Source: Cybelea sp963824595
GTDB taxonomy: Bacteria > Vulcanimicrobiota > Vulcanimicrobiia > Vulcanimicrobiales > Vulcanimicrobiaceae
Length of the DNA stretch: 64,000 nt
Assembly (NCBI GenBank): GCA_963824595.1
Contig: CAWGPY010000001.1
Span: 248,001 to 312,000, forward strand
Direction of reading: 5' to 3'
Shown here: piece after piece, positions 60,582 to 64,000 of the stretch
How the letters are laid out: each line of letters opens with the position of its first letter
Position numbering within the stretch: position 1 is the first letter of the stretch
Program-made: the position numbers and the translations under genes
The notes under the pieces: generated by a model
The model's database searches: none
Seen by the model: only the letters and a program-made list of their open reading frames with translations
What the model was told of the DNA's origin: nothing

Positions 60582-61529
60582 GTGACGAGGGTGGTACAGC
60601 CAGCCGAAATCGACCTGCGGGGCCTTCCGGTTTGGGAGCGCCCCGATCTCGTTCGTAAAGCCCTCGACCGTCTTCCATCGGGAGCTTGCCTTACCCTCAT
60701 CACGGAGAACGAGCCCCGAGCGCTCTCGTCGCGCGTCACGCAGGACCGTCCGGACCGCTTCGTGGTGGAGACGCGCCGGGTCGCCAGCCGGGTCTGGCAG
60801 CTGCGTCTCACGCATCGCCCCGGCGAAGCGACGGACCGCAGTTCGGCAGCGCAGCACATTAGCCGCTGCCCGGCCTTCGCGGCGCTCGATGCCGGCGTGC
60901 GCGGCGAGCTGGCCGCCGCGTCGGTCTGGCACACCGGCCGCCGCGGGCAGACGCTGGTAGCGGAAAATGTCGACTGGCCGTATCTCGGCATGGTCACCGA
61001 AGGCATCGTCGCGCGTGCCAACGGCGGCGGTCGCGAGCGCGAACGCATCCTGTACGAAATTTTTCCTTACGAGCTGTTCGGCGTCGCCGAATACTTCGAT
61101 CGCGGGCTGAAGATGGCGCGCATCGCCGTCTTCTCGAAGTCGGCGCACGTTCTCAAGATTCCGTGGGACGTCGTGTCGCGCATCGCCGCGCGCTATCCCG
61201 ATCTCACCAACGCGCTGGGCATCGTGATGGCGCAGCGAGTTCGACTGCTGGCCGACGCGCTAAGCGTGCAGGGCTCGCTGCCGATCCTCGGCCGTATCGC
61301 CCGCGTGCTGCTGCCCTATGCGATGCCCGAGCGCGGGCTCGCGCCGGCTTCGGCGTCGCTGTCGACGATCACGCAGTCGCAGATCGCCGCCGCCGGCGGA
61401 ACGGTCAAAGAGGTTGCCGCGCGCGCGATCGCCGAGCTGGAATCGCGCAAGGCGCTACGTCGCGAGCACGGGCACATCCGGTACCTCGACCGCGAAGTGC
61501 TGCTCGAACTCATCCAAGACGTCAGCTAG
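60582..61529 (+). CDS. DUF2249-Crp/Fnr fusion regulator
   Basis: The 315-residue protein starts with a DUF2249 module (about 8-75: EIDLRGLPVWERPDLVRKAL, then LPSGACLTLITENEPRALSS), a TusA-like fold usually seen in respiration or nitrogen-oxide metabolism proteins. A cyclic-nucleotide-binding-type domain (about 90-215) and a Crp-type winged helix (SLSTITQSQIAAAGGTVKEV) follow. No Cys cluster for an Fnr iron-sulfur site is present in the N-terminal part. The fusion suggests a redox or nitrogen-oxide signal is sensed by the front module; this is inference. GTG 60582 has no ribosome site. Confidence 0.8.
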   Translation: MTRVVQPAEIDLRGLPVWERPDLVRKALDRLPSGACLTLITENEPRALSSRVTQDRPDRFVVETRRVASRVWQLRLTHRPGEATDRSSAAQHISRCPAFAALDAGVRGELAAASVWHTGRRGQTLVAENVDWPYLGMVTEGIVARANGGGRERERILYEIFPYELFGVAEYFDRGLKMARIAVFSKSAHVLKIPWDVVSRIAARYPDLTNALGIVMAQRVRLLADALSVQGSLPILGRIARVLLPYAMPERGLAPASASLSTITQSQIAAAGGTVKEVAARAIAELESRKALRREHGHIRYLDREVLLELIQDVS

Positions 61530-61554
61530 ACTACTGACAAAAGAGCGGCTCCGC

Positions 61555-62841
61555 TCAGGATGACAGGGTCGAAAACCCAGTATAGGGTTGGAGCGCCGGC
61601 GGGATCGCGATCGATCCGTCGGCTTGCTGGTTGTTCTCGAGCAGCGCGATCAGCGTGCGCCCGATTGCGAGCCCCGATCCGTTGAGCGTATGCACCGGCT
61701 CCGGTTTGGTTTTCCCGTCGCGCCGGAAACGGATCGACGCGCGGCGGGCCTGGAAGTCGGTGCAGTTCGAACACGAGCTGATCTCGCGATAGGTGCCGCT
61801 ACTGGGCACCCATACCTCGACGTCGTACGTCTTTGCGGCGTTGAACCCGGTGTCGCCCGAGCAGAGCGCCACGACGCGATGCGGGAGCTCCAGCTCTTCG
61901 AGCAACGACCGAGCGTCGCGCGTCAAGGTCTCGAGCGCCTCGAACGACCGCAGCGGATCCGCGAGCCACACGAGTTCGACCTTTTCGAATTGATGTAGGC
62001 GCATGAGCCCCCGCGTGTCCTTGCCGGCCGCGCCCGCCTCTTTGCGGAAGCAGGGCGTCAGCGCGACGTATTTCAGCGGCAGCTCGCCGGGTTCGAGGAT
62101 CTCGCCGCCGCGCAGCGCCGTCAGCGGCACCTCGCCGGTCGGGATCATGAACAGATCGGCCTGCCCGTCGGAAAACATTGCGTCGGCAAATTTGCTGAGT
62201 TGGCCCGTCGACCACATCGTTTGCCGCGAGACGAGCAGCGGCGGCGCGACCTCGTAGTAGCCGCGTTCGGCGGCGCGATCGAGGAAGAACGCCCCGAGCG
62301 CGCGCGCGAGCCGCGCGCCGGGTCCGGATAACGCCGCGAAGCGGCTCCCCGACAGTTTCGCGGCACGCGCGAAGTCGAGGATGCCGAGTGCTTCACCGAG
62401 CTCCCAGTGCGGTTTGGGTTCGAACTCGAAGCGGCGCGGATCGCCCCACCGGCTCACCTCGACGTTGGAGCGTTCGTCGTTGCCGGCCGGTACCGATGCG
62501 TCGAGCAGATTGGGCATGTTGTCGAGCAGCGCGAAGAGCGGCGAACGCTCGTCGGTCGGCGACAGCGCCAGCGCGCGCTCTTCGAGCTCGCCGATGCGCC
62601 GCGCCATCTCGTCGAGCTGCGGCCGCAGCTCGCGCGCGGCCGCGGCTTTGTCGGCCGCCTGCGCGATGGACCCGGAGAGCCGGTTCTTCTCGGCCTTCGC
62701 GCGCTCGACGGCCGTGAGCGCCGAGCGGTACTCCTCGTCGTAGCGCAGAAGGTCGGCGACCGGCGACGGATCGAGGCCGCGGCGAACGAGCGATTCTCGT
62801 ACGCGGTCCGGATCGCGCCGAATGAGAGCGATGTCGAGCAT
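61555..62841 (-). CDS. serS: Seryl-tRNA synthetase
   Basis: The 428-residue class II enzyme has the N-terminal coiled-coil tRNA-binding arm (about 30-105), motif 2 TPCFRKEAGAAGKDTRG and motif 3 NGSGLAIGRTLIALLENNQ, and the family's TGEVPLTALRG and SSCSNCTDFQARR. It charges serine tRNAs, including the tRNA-Ser at 38565. Full length for bacterial SerRS. Its ATG overlaps, on the other strand, a possible moeA ATG at 62840 within CATG. Confidence 0.95.
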   Translation of the reverse strand: MLDIALIRRDPDRVRESLVRRGLDPSPVADLLRYDEEYRSALTAVERAKAEKNRLSGSIAQAADKAAAARELRPQLDEMARRIGELEERALALSPTDERSPLFALLDNMPNLLDASVPAGNDERSNVEVSRWGDPRRFEFEPKPHWELGEALGILDFARAAKLSGSRFAALSGPGARLARALGAFFLDRAAERGYYEVAPPLLVSRQTMWSTGQLSKFADAMFSDGQADLFMIPTGEVPLTALRGGEILEPGELPLKYVALTPCFRKEAGAAGKDTRGLMRLHQFEKVELVWLADPLRSFEALETLTRDARSLLEELELPHRVVALCSGDTGFNAAKTYDVEVWVPSSGTYREISSCSNCTDFQARRASIRFRRDGKTKPEPVHTLNGSGLAIGRTLIALLENNQQADGSIAIPPALQPYTGFSTLSS

Positions 62842-62857
62842 GGAGAAGCGCGCCCTT

Positions 62858-64000
62858 ATGCAGTCCGCAAATCCAGTCCTACCGGCGGCCGGATTTGACG
62901 AGGAGAAGCTGCTGCCGCCCCGGCAGGCGATCGTCGCGTTCTTCGCGCGCGTTCCGGTTGCGCCGGCGGGCGTCGAACGCGTGCCGCTGGGCGACGCGCT
63001 CGGGCGCGTTTTGGCCGAGCGTGTCGCGGCCGACGGCGATTATCCATCCGCGGTCCGTTCCGTGATGGACGGATTCGCGCTGCGCGCGAGCGAGACGCCG
63101 GGCGAGTTCCGGATCGCCGGCGAGGTGCGGATGGGCAGCGCTCCGGATTCCGTGCTGCCCGCCGGTGCGGCGAGTCCGATCCCGACCGGGGGCATCCTGC
63201 CCGACGGTGCCGATGCCGTGGTGCCGATCGAAGACGTGCGCGTCGCGGGCGACTCGGTTTCGATCGACGAGGCGGTCGCGGCGGGCGCGAACGTCGTCGA
63301 GCGCGGTGCCGACATGCGGCGCGGCGACATCGTTCTTCGCCCGCGCCGGCGCATTCGCGCGGCCGACGTCGGCGTGCTCGCAACGCTCGGCGCGACCGAC
63401 GTCAGCGTCTACCGCCGTCCGGTAATCGGCGTGTTCTCCAGCGGCGACGAACTGGTTGATCCCGGGGTCGCGCCCGCTCGCGGCCAGATCCGCGACTCCA
63501 ATCGTTATGCCGTCGCCGCGTCGCTGACGGCGATGGGCGCGACGCCGCGCCACTATCCGACCCTTCGCGACGAGGCGGCCGATTTCGAGGCCGCGCTGAC
63601 GGCGGCGCTCGCGGAGTGCGACGCGCTCGTGATCACCGGCGGCTCGTCGGTCGGCGAACGCGATCGCCTGCCGGGCGCCGTCGCCGCGGCCGGCGACCCG
63701 GGCGTCGTCGTGCACGGGCTGCGGATCAAGCCGGGAAAGCCGGCGCTGCTGGGGGCGGTGGGCGCGAAGCCGATCGTCGGCCTGCCGGGCAACCCCGCGT
63801 CGGCGCTGCTCGTGCTCGAGGCGGTCGCCGCGCCGATCGTCGCCGCGCTGTGCGGCGCGCCGGCGGCGAGCTCGACGGTGCAGGCCCGTCTGGCGCAGTC
63901 CGCCCGAAGCCGGCCGAACTGGACGTGGTACGTCCCCGTCCGGCTGGAGGATGATGGGGGAGTGCCTTTGGCGCATCCCCTTCCGTTGCGCTCGTTTTCA
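62858..64000 (+). CDS. moeA: Molybdopterin molybdenumtransferase MoeA, 3' end beyond the window
   Basis: The visible 381 residues match MoeA: SVMDGFALRA, IPTGGILPDGADAVVPIEDV, GVFSSGDELVDPG, DSNRYAVAASL, ITGGSSVGERD and GLPGNPASALLVLEAV. The enzyme inserts molybdenum into adenylylated molybdopterin, the last step of cofactor synthesis. No molybdoenzyme is seen in the window. ATG 62858 has GGAGA about eleven bases upstream; ATG 62840 is the alternative and would overlap serS head-to-head. The frame is still open at base 64000. Confidence 0.9.
   Translation, partial: MQSANPVLPAAGFDEEKLLPPRQAIVAFFARVPVAPAGVERVPLGDALGRVLAERVAADGDYPSAVRSVMDGFALRASETPGEFRIAGEVRMGSAPDSVLPAGAASPIPTGGILPDGADAVVPIEDVRVAGDSVSIDEAVAAGANVVERGADMRRGDIVLRPRRRIRAADVGVLATLGATDVSVYRRPVIGVFSSGDELVDPGVAPARGQIRDSNRYAVAASLTAMGATPRHYPTLRDEAADFEAALTAALAECDALVITGGSSVGERDRLPGAVAAAGDPGVVVHGLRIKPGKPALLGAVGAKPIVGLPGNPASALLVLEAVAAPIVAALCGAPAASSTVQARLAQSARSRPNWTWYVPVRLEDDGGVPLAHPLPLRSFS

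Overview
The window is GC-rich chromosomal DNA from a free-living, probably aerobic bacterium. Evidence for respiration and aerobic life includes a cytochrome c, a multicopper oxidase, a FAD monooxygenase and MoeA. The many secreted beta-propeller lipoproteins (NHL/SMP-30-like, PQQ-like, and GloVer-type tandem-repeat proteins) and the LuxR, MASE1 and NB-ARC regulators fit an uncultivated soil lineage. Candidatus Eremiobacterota (WPS-2) is my best guess and Acidobacteriota an alternative; I read no rRNA or marker that settles it. Some genes have clear Shine-Dalgarno (SD) sites. At least two have a -35/-10 promoter placed so that the start codon is at or next to +1, so leaderless transcription probably occurs.

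Layout. 1-2638: end of a polysaccharide cluster (sugar O/N-acyltransferase, frameshifted FAD oxidoreductase, polysaccharide deacetylase). 2765-10629: three LuxR-type regulators, two membrane glycosyltransferase-like proteins and a Wza-type export lipoprotein-like protein, probably tied to exopolysaccharide. 10686-29145: periplasmic or extracellular enzymes and propellers (penicillin acylase, two PQQ-like propellers, DAO-type oxidoreductase, alpha/beta hydrolase, NHL lipoproteins), a MASE1-SpoIIE phosphatase, a DUF167 protein and a SWIM/SNF2 helicase. 29175-38651: a visibly less GC-rich island ending at an intact tRNA-Ser(TGA) and cut into two segments by truncated tRNA-Ser 5' halves. Its cargo is alternating NHL and GloVer lipoproteins and no recombinase gene is left.

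38695-46343 is a same-strand run on the minus strand: M28 peptidase, class C beta-lactamase-like hydrolase, TolB-like protein, nucleotide cyclase-NB-ARC-TPR protein, a 59-residue protein and another beta-lactamase-like hydrolase. 46405-53634 holds another GloVer protein, a third serine hydrolase translationally coupled to a multicopper oxidase fused to a ZIP metal transporter, and a divergent hypothetical/FAD monooxygenase pair. A DtxR/MntR-like palindrome sits at the start of the fusion gene. 53533-59400 is a tightly overlapping minus-strand operon: MacA-like adaptor, MacB-like ATPase and permease, OmpR-type response regulator, histidine kinase and VOC protein. 59489-64000 contains a cytochrome c, a small secreted protein, a DUF2249-Crp fusion regulator, seryl-tRNA synthetase and, divergently, MoeA, which runs off the window.

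The most unusual points are the stacked tRNA-Ser integration scars with arm-like repeats, the multicopper oxidase-ZIP fusion with its metal-box-like operator, the in-frame TGA that splits a lipoprotein leader from its propeller, the leaderless promoters, and the DUF2249-Crp fusion. Coordinates and motifs were read by eye; family names come from motif recognition and no database was searched.
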